DNA of 64,000 nt from Paenibacillus pabuli NBRC 13638 (GCF_001514495.1 NZ_BCNM01000015.1:124001-188000); one strand, 5' to 3'. Positions 1 to 8,817 are shown, counted from the first letter of the stretch. The notes: a model not told the origin generated them from the sequence alone. Made by a program: numbers and translations.

Positions 1-1
1 C

Positions 2-697
2 AGCGGTAATTATGCACAAGTGCCTGTACTGCTGGGCAGTCTGGAAACCGAATTCTCCGGATTTGCCTTTGGTGATTCGAACTTTGTTCCATCGATTGAT
101 GATGGAACCCTGTTTACCGATAAGACCAAGGCGGAGCAGTATGCTGCAGCCCTGAAATACGGCAGCGAGGTTTATGCAGGTTTTAATGCAGAGCGTGTGG
201 CTGAACGTTTGACCAGTGAGGAGGGACAACCTCCGGTATATGCATACCGTTTTGCATGGGGCACCCAACCTGGTGTCATCTCCGAACGGTTGCAAACGTT
301 GCTTGGCGCACCACATGGAGCGGATATGGACTTTTATACAGGGCATGCGGACGGTATAGCAGCCTATTTCCCGGAAGGTTATTTCAGTGAAACGAACAAA
401 CCTGGTCGTGAGCAATTGTCTGAAGCCATGGCAGCTTATCTGAAACAGTTCCTGTACACGGGTAACCCGGGCAATGGTGGCTCGACTGAACTGGCGGCAT
501 GGACACCTTGGACGAAAGATGCCAAAACTCCGATCATGCGTCTGGATGCCAGCAACACTACAGCTGAGGTTGGCATGTCCACCCAATATAATCAGGGCAA
601 AGAAGCCGTGATGGCAAAGATGAAAAAGGAATTACCTGAAGAAACGTACAAACTGTTGACGGAAAAAGTGTTCGCAGGTCGTTTCTTCTGGGAATAA
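2..697 (+). CDS. Type-B carboxylesterase, C-terminal part (5' end outside window)
   Basis: The reading frame is open from the first bases of the window, so this is the C-terminal ~230 residues of a longer protein, not a gene starting at an internal GTG. The sequence fits the alpha/beta-hydrolase type-B carboxylesterase family (PnbA-like, normally about 490 aa). Visible features are the late segment GAPHGADMDFYTGH, which fits the region of the catalytic His, and the family-like tail ending GRFFWE. These enzymes hydrolyse carboxylic esters in the cytoplasm. The nucleophile serine lies upstream of the window. A hairpin terminator follows the stop. The family is fairly sure; the substrate is unknown. 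Confidence 0.8.
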   Translation, partial: SGNYAQVPVLLGSLETEFSGFAFGDSNFVPSIDDGTLFTDKTKAEQYAAALKYGSEVYAGFNAERVAERLTSEEGQPPVYAYRFAWGTQPGVISERLQTLLGAPHGADMDFYTGHADGIAAYFPEGYFSETNKPGREQLSEAMAAYLKQFLYTGNPGNGGSTELAAWTPWTKDAKTPIMRLDASNTTAEVGMSTQYNQGKEAVMAKMKKELPEETYKLLTEKVFAGRFFWE

Positions 698-732
698 TGA
701 AATTCAGAGTGATTTAGCCTAAAATGATAATG

Positions 733-770
733 AAGAGGACAGGAGATTGCATTCTCATGTCCTCTTTTGC
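733..770 (+). terminator. Rho-independent terminator of the carboxylesterase gene
   Basis: Arms AAGAGGACA (733-741) and TGTCCTCTT (759-767) pair around a 17-nt loop and run into a short T stretch. It separates the esterase from the MerR gene. Confidence 0.75.
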
Positions 771-802
771 TGTGGTTTATTGTTATTGTGTTAGATAGAC
801 TC

Positions 803-834
803 TTGACTTTCCCCTGCACGGGAAGCTGTATACT
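803..834 (+). promoter_or_regulatory. MerR-type promoter with 20-bp spacer and operator palindrome
   Basis: TTGACT (803-808) and TATACT (829-834) are separated by 20 bp, longer than the usual 17. The inverted repeat TTCCC-N6-GGGAA (809-824) lies inside the spacer. Overlong spacers holding a dyad are the hallmark of promoters activated by MerR-family proteins through DNA untwisting. The next gene encodes a MerR regulator, so autoregulation is inferred. Confidence 0.8.
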
Positions 835-864
835 CGGATTATGTTATGGATTGGAGATGATGTT

Positions 865-1683
865 TTGTTCAAAATCAGTGCGTTTTCCAGATTAAGTAAG
901 GTTTCCTTAAAAACACTGCGTTATTACGACCAGATCGGCATACTCAAGCCGAGAAAGGTAGATCACGATACAGGTTATCGGTACTATGCCGCAGATCAGC
1001 TTCTTGAGCTTAACCGAATTTTAATGTATAAGGAATTGGGTTTTACATTGCCCCAAATCACACAGCTGCTCCAAGAAGATATTACGCTCGAAAATATTCA
1101 AGGCATGTTTAAGCTGAAAAGAAGTGAAATCCAGCAGATTATTGATACGGAACGTGCCAAACTCGTCAGGATTGAGGAACGTATGCATCTTATCGAAAAA
1201 GAGGGACAATTCGAAACGGGCCAAGAGATCCGAGTCAAAGCAGAAGCTGCTCAAACATTTCTGTTTCAAAAAGCCATCGGAAGAGAAGACGACATTCCAG
1301 CGTTATTCCGTCAATTGGATCTATTATTAACAACGGAAATTCGCCAGCTCATCCAAGGACCTCAGGTTGTTTTGTGGAAAGATATTGAAGGAAAAGAGGA
1401 TGAGTTTGAGTTCGAAGTCGGGTACTTTTTAACCTGTGAGCTGCAAGCATCTCCAGAGTCATTTCAGCTGCGGACTCTTCCTCCTGAACCGATGATGGCC
1501 ACCATGGCTTTTCATTCGAGTTCCAAGTTTGATGGTGCCGCCTGTGTTCATTTAGCAAAATGGATTGAGAAAAATAACTATCAGATCAAGGAAAACGAAT
1601 TGGGCAGGGAACTCTATTTACCGTTATCTCTAGAACAAGATGCACAATTCATCGAAATACAAATTCCAATACAAAATAGATAA
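865..1683 (+). CDS. MerR family regulator with GyrI-like effector domain
   Basis: A 272-aa regulator. Residues 1-70 form the MerR winged helix (LSKVSLKTLRYYDQIGILKP, then DTGYRYY). A helical dimerisation segment follows (about 75-115), then a GyrI-like ligand-binding domain to the end, the BmrR/TipA arrangement for binding drugs or other hydrophobic ligands. The preferred start is TTG 865, because GGAG (853-856) sits 8 nt upstream; an in-frame ATG at 841 lies almost on the -10 box and cannot carry a ribosome site. It is followed 24 nt later by an MFS exporter, so it probably switches on its own promoter and that pump when ligand binds. The ligand is unknown. Confidence 0.88.
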   Translation: MFKISAFSRLSKVSLKTLRYYDQIGILKPRKVDHDTGYRYYAADQLLELNRILMYKELGFTLPQITQLLQEDITLENIQGMFKLKRSEIQQIIDTERAKLVRIEERMHLIEKEGQFETGQEIRVKAEAAQTFLFQKAIGREDDIPALFRQLDLLLTTEIRQLIQGPQVVLWKDIEGKEDEFEFEVGYFLTCELQASPESFQLRTLPPEPMMATMAFHSSSKFDGAACVHLAKWIEKNNYQIKENELGRELYLPLSLEQDAQFIEIQIPIQNR

Positions 1684-1707
1684 TTGAAAAAGGTGGAGTA
1701 GAGTAAA

Positions 1708-2859
1708 ATGAAAAATAAAGGAATCATCTACGTCCTGGCACTGGCCGTTTTTCTGATCGGGACCATTGAATATATTATTACAGGAGTCATTGAAATAATC
1801 GCTGTGGACCTCGGAGTATCAACTTCCGAAGCTGGATTACTGGTGACGGTGTTTGCTCTTGCAGCGGCCATTGTTGCGCCTATTTTGATTACACTCACAA
1901 TCAATACGGATCGTAAGAAACTGCTGATGACCACTCTTAGTGTGTTTATTGCCAGCAACGGACTTATGTTTGCAGATCTTACTTATGAAACGGTAATATG
2001 GATAAGAATTATTCAAGGGGCCAGCGGAGGAATCGCTACCGTTGTAGCCATGGCCGTAGCGACAAGACTTGTTGAGAAAGAAAAAAGAGGCAATGCCATC
2101 GGTATCATTTTAATGGGGCTTAGTAGTTCGCTAGTGCTTGGTGTTCCTCTGGGTACATTTTTTAGTGAGATGTTTGGATGGAGGGTTCTGTTTGTTTTAA
2201 TCGGTGCATTAAGTGTGCTTCCATTACTTATTATCTATAAAAAGATTCCGGCAATCAAAGAAGAAGAAAAGGTTACACTCAGCATGCAGCTTTCTATTCT
2301 CAAAAATCCAACTATTCTGATGGCTTTAGTTATTACGTTATTTTATGTTGGAGGCTACGCTACACTGTTCACTTATATTACGCCGTTTTTGCAGGCAACC
2401 TCCTCTCTTTCCATGACGGAAATAAGCGGAGTTCTATTTCTGGCGGGGGTTTGCAGCTTTGTTGGTTCAAAATTGGGCGGACAATTGGCAGATGCAAAGG
2501 GATCGAAATTTACTATTTTTCTGGGACTCTTGTTACAAGGGACGACCCTGCTGTTATTCGCTCTAGCGGGAGTCAATCTCGTGGTATTAATTTTGATATT
2601 GATGATTTTTATGTTAGCAACGTGGAGTATTTCCCCGGCCCAGCAACTATATCTGGTTACTCTGGCGCCTCGAAATCCGGACATTGCCCTTAGCGTAAAT
2701 ACGTCGTTTATCCAATTTGGTTTTGCACTGGGATCTGGATTGGGTGGGTTTGCTATCAGCCAGACCTCTGTCCTGTATTTGAATTGGGTGGGTTTTGCCG
2801 CTGTAAGCGTAGCTTTCCTTGTTGCCGTTGTCCTATTTAAAAAGGTGAGCAGCAGGTAA
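1708..2859 (+). CDS. MFS efflux transporter, DHA1 family (PbuE/AraJ-like)
   Basis: A 383-aa integral membrane protein with about 12 hydrophobic segments, the usual DHA1 drug:H+ antiporter size. Loop 2-3 (LTINTDRKK) and the segment-5 region GLSSSLVLGVPLGTF match the YdhP/AraJ/PbuE branch. GGTGGAG is a clear ribosome site just upstream of ATG 1708. It lies 24 nt behind the MerR/GyrI regulator and shares its promoter, so export of whatever that regulator senses is the natural guess. The substrate cannot be read from the sequence. Confidence 0.85.
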   Translation: MKNKGIIYVLALAVFLIGTIEYIITGVIEIIAVDLGVSTSEAGLLVTVFALAAAIVAPILITLTINTDRKKLLMTTLSVFIASNGLMFADLTYETVIWIRIIQGASGGIATVVAMAVATRLVEKEKRGNAIGIILMGLSSSLVLGVPLGTFFSEMFGWRVLFVLIGALSVLPLLIIYKKIPAIKEEEKVTLSMQLSILKNPTILMALVITLFYVGGYATLFTYITPFLQATSSLSMTEISGVLFLAGVCSFVGSKLGGQLADAKGSKFTIFLGLLLQGTTLLLFALAGVNLVVLILILMIFMLATWSISPAQQLYLVTLAPRNPDIALSVNTSFIQFGFALGSGLGGFAISQTSVLYLNWVGFAAVSVAFLVAVVLFKKVSSR

Positions 2860-3058
2860 GGAATTGCTTGGCAAGCAGCAGGAAGGAACAAGGAGAGAAA
2901 CATAAATTATGAGTGGGCCTGTAAGTCTTGCGGGGATTACAGGTGTATCTTGTGGACTGTCAAAGAATATTTGAGGGGACAGGGGCTTGGCACCCCTTCC
3001 TACTCAAATTCAGTGTGAAACCATTCATTTCAGTCTTTGCATGCCGAGGACACTTGAT

Positions 3059-4645
3059 TTATTTTTTTGAAAAAAAACTAAGTGTTCCTGTGCTCTCGTC
3101 CGCACTTACAAACAGGCTGCGCCCATTAACCCGATGGATGCCTTCCGGTGATTCACCAGCAGTGGGAATAAGCCCGAGGTAAGCCGGACTTACCGGATCA
3201 GCAAGATCGAAGAACAAAATGGCATCTGCCCTTTCGGAAGCCACGGCAGCGTAAGTTTTGCCTTCGATCGTTGCTACCGTCAAATTCTCGACTTCACTGC
3301 CTTTGTTTGGACTGCGGTCATCCGGGTACAAGCCAACCTTGGCCGTTGCTTCGTCAATGAGGTTCTGGCTGTCGTACATCCGCTTGCCCTGCAGATCCCA
3401 GACCGCAATATTGCGTCCGCCTGCTTTTACACCATCGTCAAATTCATCCTTGCCCAAATCACCTTCATTGGCGGTCAGCAGGTATTTGCCATCAGCAGAG
3501 AAAGCAATACCATCCGGCTCATAACGAGCGGTTAAACTCTCAGTAAATTGGACAATGCCGTCATCTTTCAGATCGGCTTGATGTGAAGTGGTTCCTAGCG
3601 AAAAGATCGAGCTGATCTTCTTCGTCTCCAGATCAACAACAGCAATGGCATTGTTCTCCTGCAACGTTACGGCTGCTGTTTTGCTGTCAGGACTCATGGC
3701 AACATACTCTGGTTGTGGATCATGCGGATAGCTTGCTCCAGCTACATTGTCCAGGTCTACCGGCAAGTTGGTGATCTCACCTTCAAGTACGTTTCCGCCA
3801 GCAAAAGATACAATCATGATGCTGCCTGGACGCTTCGCATTGGCATAATCAATCTCATCGGCGGCTTTGTTAAGTTCTTCATCCTCAATGGCAATAACTG
3901 CATGCAGGCCATCAGGTGACAACGCGATGGAGTCTGGCCCGATGCCAAGTTCATACGTCTTCACGGTTTTGTAGGTTGTGAGGTCAACAATCGCCAGCAA
4001 TCCCTTATTGGCTTCAGTGTCCGTATCGCCTGTACGAATCACGGCAAGCCCGTATTTGCCATCCTTGGATACCGTTACGCTCGTTACTTCCGCTTTGGCG
4101 GAGAGGTCATGGAAGCTGACGGTCTTCAAAACGTTGATGTTATTCAGGTCTGCAATATCCAGCACGGAAATGCTGCCATTGTCCGCTTCGGTTACCAACA
4201 GACGTTGACCATCAGGAGTAGAGGCTGATATTTCAGCTTTGCCTCCGGGCATCTGGAAGGCCGCAGTCTGTTCAAATCCGGTTTTATTTTGGTTCAGGAT
4301 CAATTGATTCGTGATTAGCTTTAGCGTTTTGGGAGATACATACGTTGTTCCATTGGCGATATAGCTTTTGCTGTCCAGGGGAGTTTTCACACCGTTAATG
4401 GTGGCTGTGGCCGTTCCGACCGGGAGCTGTGCCTGTATGCCTCCTAGCTGAATGTCGACCCTTTGCTTGCTTCCGTCCCAAGTGACGTTTCCCTGCATAT
4501 TTTGTATCGCTGTTCGCAGTACGACATGATCGTTAGCAGGTTCAAGTGCGTTAGCCGCATTGGCCATCGGGGTGTAGCTTGTTGCTCCTGTCGTTAATAT
4601 GGCTGTCATGGACATAACGGCGAGCCATTGATTTCTCTTTTTCAA
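3059..4645 (-). CDS. Secreted beta-propeller protein (choice-of-anchor I type) with copper-amine-oxidase-like stalk domain
   Basis: A 528-aa exported protein. A signal peptide (KKR..., hydrophobic core, cleavage near ANA at about 28-31) is followed by a stalk domain related to the copper amine oxidase N-terminal domain (about 40-110, with TATINGVKTPLDSKSYIANG). The rest, from about 130, is a WD40/YVTN-like propeller of the choice-of-anchor I family, with repeats such as VTVSKDGKYGLAV, ALSPDGLHAVI, AMSPDSKTAAVT and AFSADGKYLLTANEGD. The start is TTG 4645, nine bases after AGGGGA. It probably acts at the cell surface; no enzymatic activity is evident. It stands alone and is convergent with the MFS gene. 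Confidence 0.8.
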   Translation of the reverse strand: MKKRNQWLAVMSMTAILTTGATSYTPMANAANALEPANDHVVLRTAIQNMQGNVTWDGSKQRVDIQLGGIQAQLPVGTATATINGVKTPLDSKSYIANGTTYVSPKTLKLITNQLILNQNKTGFEQTAAFQMPGGKAEISASTPDGQRLLVTEADNGSISVLDIADLNNINVLKTVSFHDLSAKAEVTSVTVSKDGKYGLAVIRTGDTDTEANKGLLAIVDLTTYKTVKTYELGIGPDSIALSPDGLHAVIAIEDEELNKAADEIDYANAKRPGSIMIVSFAGGNVLEGEITNLPVDLDNVAGASYPHDPQPEYVAMSPDSKTAAVTLQENNAIAVVDLETKKISSIFSLGTTSHQADLKDDGIVQFTESLTARYEPDGIAFSADGKYLLTANEGDLGKDEFDDGVKAGGRNIAVWDLQGKRMYDSQNLIDEATAKVGLYPDDRSPNKGSEVENLTVATIEGKTYAAVASERADAILFFDLADPVSPAYLGLIPTAGESPEGIHRVNGRSLFVSADESTGTLSFFSKK

Positions 4646-4831
4646 TGTTCCAGATCCCCTTTACCGTTTCGTGTGTGATGGTATGTACAATTGTTTTAGT
4701 ATAGGGATGAAATGTTACGGAAGGGTAAAAACACAAAGTGAGTTGTGTAAAATCGTAAACAGGAATGATTTTCCACCGAATAACAGCTGAGATAGCCGCA
4801 AATCAACAAATCCCCAGAATGGAAAGCTTGC

Positions 4832-4860
4832 TTGACATTTTAAATCGATATTGATATATT
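4832..4860 (+). promoter_or_regulatory. Sigma-A promoter of the XRE/membrane-protein operon
   Basis: TTGACA (4832-4837) and TATATT (4855-4860) are separated by exactly 17 bp, a near-consensus vegetative promoter 40 bp upstream of the XRE gene. Confidence 0.85.
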
Positions 4861-4863
4861 TAC

Positions 4864-4879
4864 GGAAAGTTAACTTTCC
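4864..4879. promoter_or_regulatory. 16-bp perfect palindrome, likely XRE operator
   Basis: GGAAAGTTAACTTTCC is a perfect palindrome 3 bp downstream of the -10 box, where a bound repressor would block transcription. The half site GGAAAG recurs at 4821-4826, just before the -35 box. The downstream gene encodes an XRE repressor, so autorepression is inferred. Confidence 0.75.
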
Positions 4880-4900
4880 ATTTTTGGAGGAGCTATTATA

Positions 4901-5119
4901 TTGAAAAACAGACTGGAAGAAATTCGAAAGAAAAATGGAATCAAGCAGGAGGAGCTCGCCGACAGATTGGAGGTTTCCAGACAGACCATCGGATCATTGG
5001 AGAACGGTCGTTACAATCCTTCCATTATTCTTGCATTCAAAATTGCCCGTTATTTTGACATGAGTATCGAAGAAATTTTCATTTACGAGGAGGAGCAGGA
5101 TGATGAAAGCAACCAATAA
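4901..5119 (+). CDS. XRE family helix-turn-helix regulator (YozG-like)
   Basis: A 72-aa protein that is almost entirely a Cro/C1-type HTH: IRKKNGIKQEELADRLEVSRQTIGSLENGRYNPSIILAFKIARYFDMSIEEIF. It starts at TTG 4901, eight bases after GGAGGAG (4886-4892). The last 20 bp overlap the start of the membrane-protein gene, so the two are translationally coupled. Such small XRE/membrane pairs are common in Firmicutes. Expected role: repressor of its own operon through the palindrome at 4864. The signal is unknown. Confidence 0.88.
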   Translation: MKNRLEEIRKKNGIKQEELADRLEVSRQTIGSLENGRYNPSIILAFKIARYFDMSIEEIFIYEEEQDDESNQ

Positions 5120-5543
5120 GTGGGTGCATGTACTACTGGCATTGGCAGGTCTGGTTATGACATGTATTGGTGGATTTGCTCTGAGAGGTGAAGCATTAAG
5201 CGGAGTCTCGGGTTTGTTGATCGGTTCAGGTTCGGTGCTTCTGGTTCTGGGGCTTGGCAATACGGTGCGTTCCATATGGATGAACAAGTCTTCTAATCAG
5301 GCAATGTATGCTGAGCGATTGAGACAGAAGGAGATCGATGTTCAAGATGAACGCACCATTCGGTTGAAGGAAAAAGCAGGCTGGAAAACAAACATTACTA
5401 TTTTTTATATTCTGATGGCCGTAACCGTGCTATTTAGTCTAATCGGTGTAGAACCGATTGTCGTGACTGTACTGGCGAGTGTTTTCATTTTTCAAATTGG
5501 GCTGGGCCTCTTCCTGTTCAATTATTACGCGAAAAGAATGTAA
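5100..5543 (+). CDS. Small membrane protein, DUF2178-like, coupled to XRE regulator
   Basis: A 147-aa protein with four predicted membrane segments (about 7-25, 34-54, 92-112, 117-140). A charged central loop holds VQDERTIRLKEKAGW, which resembles the DER(T)xxI-xEKA motif of DUF2178-type proteins. It overlaps the XRE gene by 20 bp; ATG 5100 or 5103 could start it. The function is unknown. The coupled layout suggests it is either the regulator's signal partner or its main target. Confidence 0.75.
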   Translation: MMKATNKWVHVLLALAGLVMTCIGGFALRGEALSGVSGLLIGSGSVLLVLGLGNTVRSIWMNKSSNQAMYAERLRQKEIDVQDERTIRLKEKAGWKTNITIFYILMAVTVLFSLIGVEPIVVTVLASVFIFQIGLGLFLFNYYAKRM

Positions 5544-5633
5544 AACTGCCCCCTTGGGACAACCGCTTCAGTATGAAGGGTAACGATCTCGTCATGGGAC
5601 TGGTCGAAAAGGGGAAATTGCGGTAAAATTAAT

Positions 5634-5648
5634 TGAGAATAGTTCTCA
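5634..5648. promoter_or_regulatory. Fur-box-like inverted repeat upstream of PchR-type regulator
   Basis: TGAGAAT-A-GTTCTCA has the 7-1-7 layout of the Bacillus Fur box (TGATAAT-n-ATTATCA), with differences in both arms. The wider dyad ATTGAGAA-N3-TTCTCAAT spans 5632-5650. It lies 60 bp before a siderophore-type AraC regulator gene, which supports iron control; this is inferred. Confidence 0.55.
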
Positions 5649-5708
5649 ATAAGTTTAAATCCATTTTCTTTTCGAGGATCATGATCCATATAGGCGAGGT
5701 GAAAACTC

Positions 5709-6665
5709 ATGGGCTCTGATGCGTTAGCCGTAGTATACCAGCATTATTTAACCCAGGATCCATACAGACAGCAAGATGAACATACGTATCTGCTCTCAGC
5801 CAAGGCGGGCAGTGGCAATATCAAAAGAGTGACCACTTACAGTGGGATTGAAATTTTATTTTCTCAGGTCGAATACCATCAACCTTACCCTACGTACTTT
5901 GCGTCCGAGACACCCATCGTGGAGTTGCAATTTGCTCTGTCGGGTGAACGACATGTAGATATATCCGGTCAGGACTATTCACTATCGATTGGGCAAGGTG
6001 CCCTCATTTTCATGCATGATTTCGAAGCCTGGTTTCATCCTCCGGCCAGGGAGCTGTATACTTCTTTTTCACTGGGCATTCCGGTTTCTCTGTTCAATTA
6101 TGCGGCTGCGCAACTGGGCACTTTCAAGTCCATTTCGTTTAATCAGGTGTTGGGACGTAAGCTGTTCAAGCCCATCGTGTTTCAACTGGACAACAGAATA
6201 CGTACGATGATTGACAGTCTGATTGCGGAATTGAACAACAATTACAGATCATCCTTAATGATGGAAGCCACAGCATTGGAGATACTGAACCGGTTTATGA
6301 TCCAGCTGTTTGATCTTGCGCCGATTCCTGCGGGTTTCTCCAGAGAGGATATACGGAAACTACATATTGCCCGGGAGATTATGGAGGCTTGCATGGTGGA
6401 TCCCCCATCTTTGCTGTCATTGTCCAAACAGGTGGGTCTCAATGATTTTAAGTTGAAAAAAGGTTTTAAGGCGCTTTTCGGAAGCACTGTATTTGAATAT
6501 CTGCGCCAGGTCCGCCTGGATAACGCAATGAAATTGCTGCGCAATCAGGGGAATAACGTCACCGAGGCAGCGATCACCGTCGGATACAGCAATATCAGTG
6601 CCTTTTCACAGCAATTCTACCGCAAATTCGGGGTGAAGCCCTCTGAGATCAAGAAAATATATTAA
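5709..6665 (+). CDS. AraC family regulator, PchR-like
   Basis: A 318-aa protein with an N-terminal sensor region (about 1-200) and a C-terminal double-HTH AraC domain (about 215-318). The DNA-binding part (LSLSKQVGLNDFKLKKGFK, FGSTVFEYLRQVRLDNAM, VTEAAITVGYSNISAFSQQF) is of the PchR type, the group that activates siderophore genes on binding the ferric siderophore. An MFS exporter follows on the same strand about 110 bp downstream. With the Fur-like box upstream, the pair probably serves siderophore secretion or metal homeostasis. The sensed compound is not identifiable. Confidence 0.82.
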   Translation: MGSDALAVVYQHYLTQDPYRQQDEHTYLLSAKAGSGNIKRVTTYSGIEILFSQVEYHQPYPTYFASETPIVELQFALSGERHVDISGQDYSLSIGQGALIFMHDFEAWFHPPARELYTSFSLGIPVSLFNYAAAQLGTFKSISFNQVLGRKLFKPIVFQLDNRIRTMIDSLIAELNNNYRSSLMMEATALEILNRFMIQLFDLAPIPAGFSREDIRKLHIAREIMEACMVDPPSLLSLSKQVGLNDFKLKKGFKALFGSTVFEYLRQVRLDNAMKLLRNQGNNVTEAAITVGYSNISAFSQQFYRKFGVKPSEIKKIY

Positions 6666-6775
6666 TAATCCGTCTTGCCGTGAATTGTTCCGTATGGAGG
6701 CAGTCGGAACTTATGAAGCCTTGTATACTCCAGGTACAGTGGATACTGTACTGAAATATAGAGGAGTGTATGAGC

Positions 6776-7978
6776 ATGAACAGAATCAGAGGAAGTATTT
6801 TTTTCAGTGTATTTGCAGCCATGTTGGGTTTGATGCTTATTGCTCCCATTATGCCGCCGCTTATTCGTGAGCTCGGGATGAAAGAAAGTCATTCCGGTCT
6901 TATTATTTCGTTGGGGTCGATTGCCATGGCAGTGATGGCTCCGGTGTGGGGCAGGTTCAGTGATCTGAGAGGCAGAAAACCCATCATATTGATTGGATTC
7001 ATAGGCATGTCCATGAGTTGTGGATTATTTGCATTGGCATTGTATGGTGGATTGAATGAATGGATTGGAGGGGGGATGTTGCTATCCCTTCTGATTGTGA
7101 CGCGAAGTCTGATCGGCATGTTCATCCCGGCCGTGCTGTCTTCTGCCCAGGCTTATATGGGGGATGTTACAAAGGGTGAGGAGCGGGGAAGTGGAATGGC
7201 GATTATTAGTGCAGCGAACGGACTTGGCCTCGTATTTGGGCCCGCTATTGCAGGAGCTTTCACCATGATCGGGTTGCTGTGGCCGCTTTATTTTGGAATC
7301 TTTATTGCTGTAGCTGCATTTATCATCGCCTTGTTGCTAATTCCCTCAGCCAAACCCGTCATTCAGGAGAAACCGCCCAAGGTAAATCCGTTCCAACGCG
7401 GATTACGAATGTACCTGGCCGCGGGATTGGTCACGATGGTTGGCATTATGACGTTACAGGTCATTGGCGGGTTTTATTTTCAGGATCAACTCGCTTTATC
7501 CCCAGCGGCTACGGCCAGAATGGTTTCGTTTGGACTTATGTTTTCAGGAGCAGCAATGCTGATCATGCAGGTGATCCAGATGAAGTGGCTGAAATGGCAG
7601 CCGCGTCCCATGATCTTGCTCGGTTCACTTTTTCTGCTCGCAAGCATGGTTCTGTTTCTGGTTTCCAGTCAGTTGCCCGTCTATTATTTCTCGTTTTTCC
7701 TGTTCGGCATGGGTTCGGGACTAATGATGCCGGGGTTTATGGGAGGTGCTTCACTGGCGGTTAGTAGGGAGCAGCAGGGAGGTGCCGCAGGACTGGTTGC
7801 AGCCATTCAGGGGATATCTGCCGTTATTACCCCTCTGCTAACAACGACGCTGTATCAGGTGGATAAACATATTCCGTTTATGCTTGTAGCCATACTGGTG
7901 GTTGTCACGAGTATCATCATGCTGGGGATGAAGAAAAATCAATCCAATTCTGTAGTAGAATCTGTTCGTTCGTTATAG
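6776..7978 (+). CDS. MFS exporter (TetA/siderophore-export type)
   Basis: About 400 aa with 12 hydrophobic segments and the conserved loop 2-3 GRFSDLRGRKP; segment 5 contains GLGLVFGPAIAGAF, the antiporter motif C. ATG 6776 is nine bases after GAGGAG (6761-6766); ATG 6770 is only three bases away and less likely. It is preceded by the PchR-like activator, a pairing seen for exporters of carboxylate or catecholate siderophores. Siderophore export is therefore a reasonable but unproven guess; general drug efflux is the alternative. Confidence 0.82.
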   Translation: MNRIRGSIFFSVFAAMLGLMLIAPIMPPLIRELGMKESHSGLIISLGSIAMAVMAPVWGRFSDLRGRKPIILIGFIGMSMSCGLFALALYGGLNEWIGGGMLLSLLIVTRSLIGMFIPAVLSSAQAYMGDVTKGEERGSGMAIISAANGLGLVFGPAIAGAFTMIGLLWPLYFGIFIAVAAFIIALLLIPSAKPVIQEKPPKVNPFQRGLRMYLAAGLVTMVGIMTLQVIGGFYFQDQLALSPAATARMVSFGLMFSGAAMLIMQVIQMKWLKWQPRPMILLGSLFLLASMVLFLVSSQLPVYYFSFFLFGMGSGLMMPGFMGGASLAVSREQQGGAAGLVAAIQGISAVITPLLTTTLYQVDKHIPFMLVAILVVVTSIIMLGMKKNQSNSVVESVRSL

Positions 7979-8088
7979 TCAGATAAAGTCAGAAAGTCAA
8001 ATAAGATCAAAACAAAAGGAAAAAGAATCTATTTTAAAATGTTGAACTATGGTGGGGGAAAATCGATTTTCTTCGCCTTTTACGGACT

Positions 8089-8117
8089 TTGAGCCTTCTT
8101 GGCACCGGTATTATAAT
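8089..8117 (+). promoter_or_regulatory. Sigma-A promoter of hsp20
   Basis: TTGAGC (8089-8094), 17 bp, then a perfect TATAAT (8112-8117). No CIRCE or CtsR-type repeat is visible around it. Confidence 0.75.
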
Positions 8118-8167
8118 AAGACATGTAAGCAACCACTAAACCAACCACACATAAGGAGCTGATTTTG

Positions 8168-8611
8168 ATGTTTGATCTGATTCCGTTTCGCAAACGAAAT
8201 GAAGACATGTTCGGACACATGCTGAAATCCTTCAATGACATGGTTGAGTCTCCATTCCTCTCACCATTCGGAACCGGGTTACAGCCATTTCGGACCGATA
8301 TTCGTGAGGAAGAAAACAAATACCTGGTAGAAGCAGAGCTTCCCGGCATCGCCAAAGAGGATATAGACATCCAGGTCGAAGGTAATGAACTGATCATCCG
8401 TGCCAAACGGAATGAAACGACTGAGCAGAAGGATGATACGAATCGAATCATTCGGCAGGAGCGACGTTCAGGTGAATTTATCCGACGTTTCTATGTGGAG
8501 CATATTGATGAGGAAAACATCAAGGCCAGATTGGAAAATGGCGTGCTGAAGCTCGACATTCCGAAACGTCCGGGCGAAGATCACAGCCGCAAACGCATCC
8601 AGATTGACTGA
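8168..8611 (+). CDS. Hsp20/alpha-crystallin small heat shock protein
   Basis: A 147-aa ATP-independent holdase chaperone. The N-terminal arm (FDLIPFRKRNEDMFGHML) is followed by the alpha-crystallin domain from about residue 40 (RTDIREEENKYLVEAELPGI... IEGNELIIRAKR-type strands) ending with the family signature ARLENGVLKLDIPKR. ATG 8168 is nine bases after AAGGAG (8153-8158). It forms a single-gene unit between a consensus promoter and a strong terminator. Confidence 0.93.
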   Translation: MFDLIPFRKRNEDMFGHMLKSFNDMVESPFLSPFGTGLQPFRTDIREEENKYLVEAELPGIAKEDIDIQVEGNELIIRAKRNETTEQKDDTNRIIRQERRSGEFIRRFYVEHIDEENIKARLENGVLKLDIPKRPGEDHSRKRIQID

Positions 8612-8678
8612 CACATGTAAATACAGGAGCGTTATTCTTCCCTCATGGCAGGCAGCAAGCAGGAAACGTTCATGATGA

Positions 8679-8710
8679 AAATCCCCGGGGCGCCCGCCTG
8701 GGGATTTTTT
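8679..8710 (+). terminator. Terminator downstream of hsp20
   Basis: AAATCCCC (8679-8686) pairs with GGGGATTT (8700-8707) and runs into six Ts. Confidence 0.85.
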
Positions 8711-8817
8711 GCATCTCCATTTAACTAGTCTGCTTGAACATGTACAGTCCATTTCTTGGTCACTGGAAGACCTCAGTTTCATCACAAGCCGCGTGGCATG
8801 ATCCCGGCTGATTCATA

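Noticed and set aside
2928..3182. 84-codon plus-strand ORF
   Set aside because: Mostly antisense to the 3' end of the propeller gene; no family pattern or ribosome site.
7979..8167. CIRCE or CtsR operator before hsp20
   Set aside because: No such repeat found; only a vegetative promoter is visible.
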